Shown in pieces: positions 42,339-42,404 of a DNA stretch of 42,404 bases. Source of the DNA: Defluviicoccus sp. (GTDB lineage: Bacteria > Pseudomonadota > Alphaproteobacteria > MPNO01); NCBI GenBank assembly GCA_028821395.1, contig JAPPGP010000215.1, forward strand, positions 1 to 42,404, in the 5' to 3' direction. Numbering within the stretch: the first letter of the stretch is position 1; every line of letters begins with the position of its first letter. Under the pieces are notes generated by a model that was not told where the DNA came from, did no database searches, and was given only the letters and a program-made list of their open reading frames with translations. A program made the position numbers and the translations under genes.

Positions 42339-42404
42339 CTACCAGCGCATGGTGCCGCGCACCCCGATGCCGTGCTCGGGCGGCCGGCCGCCGCTCGCCG
42401 CCTC
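42339..42404 (-). CDS. C-terminus of a second autotransporter (5' part outside window)
   Basis: The last 21 codons and stop (TAG at 42341-42339) of a minus-strand gene encode EAASGGRPPEHGIGVRGTMRW. The first part aligns with the end of the giant autotransporter (ETAGGGRPPEHAVGARLTAGW), and both end in tryptophan, the outer-membrane barrel sorting signal. The DNA GTGCTCGGGCGGCCGGCCGC is shared by both ends. It is therefore a tandem paralogue; its repeat content is unknown. Confidence 0.7.
   Translation of the reverse strand, partial: EAASGGRPPEHGIGVRGTMRW

Overview
The window looks like part of the chromosome of a GC-rich alphaproteobacterium. Supporting signs are the purine run purC-purS-purQ-(rhomboid)-purL-bolA-grxD, a DksA of the alphaproteobacterial type with only one zinc-ligand cysteine left, a DUF1476 protein (zeta-type F1-ATPase inhibitor), TRAP transporters and numerous ABC/TRAP substrate-binding proteins. 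I cannot name the genus. A perfect 16-bp parS palindrome at 917-932 suggests the left end lies within the ParB-loaded, usually origin-proximal, part of the chromosome. No rRNA, tRNA or CRISPR array was seen.

Left part (1-8.3 kb): the end of a DUF1015 gene, a small cysteine-rich protein, parS, a YciI-like protein, a vapBC-type toxin-antitoxin (TA) pair, dgkA, and an intact IS3-family element with a 4-bp target duplication that has replaced the end of a DUF3800 gene. A DUF1857 gene and a citE-like/tag pair follow; a second TA pair sits between them, bracketed by a roughly 75-bp direct repeat. Middle part (8.4-22.2 kb): a DMT-family exporter, a TauD-type dioxygenase, a duplicated DUF427 protein, an oxidoreductase-SelD fusion, dksA and rpsD in a symmetrical divergent promoter region, the purine run with an embedded rhomboid protease, a TANGO2/NRDE protein, an exported HIRAN protein and the zeta-type inhibitor.

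Right-centre (22.2-35.7 kb) is an uptake and catabolism region. A two-subunit sulfopyruvate/phosphonopyruvate-type decarboxylase is divergent from a complete TRAP transporter. A reverse-strand operon holds an orphan TRAP binding protein, a leaderless NMT1-like binding protein, a macro-domain protein and an arylsulfotransferase-like protein without a leader. Opposite it lie an N-carbamoylsarcosine-amidase-like hydrolase and a PuuE-like deacetylase, next to a complete ABC importer of the SsuABC/ThiXYZ type. I infer that these handle organo-sulfur and/or ureido-type nitrogen compounds; the substrate cannot be read from sequence.

The right end (35.7-42.4 kb) is filled by a 2108-residue autotransporter: a signal peptide, 14 tandem repeats of about 114 residues and a C-terminal beta-barrel. 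Two neighbouring repeats share 324 identical bases. The last 21 codons of a second, related barrel gene lie just upstream, so this is a tandem family of large surface proteins.
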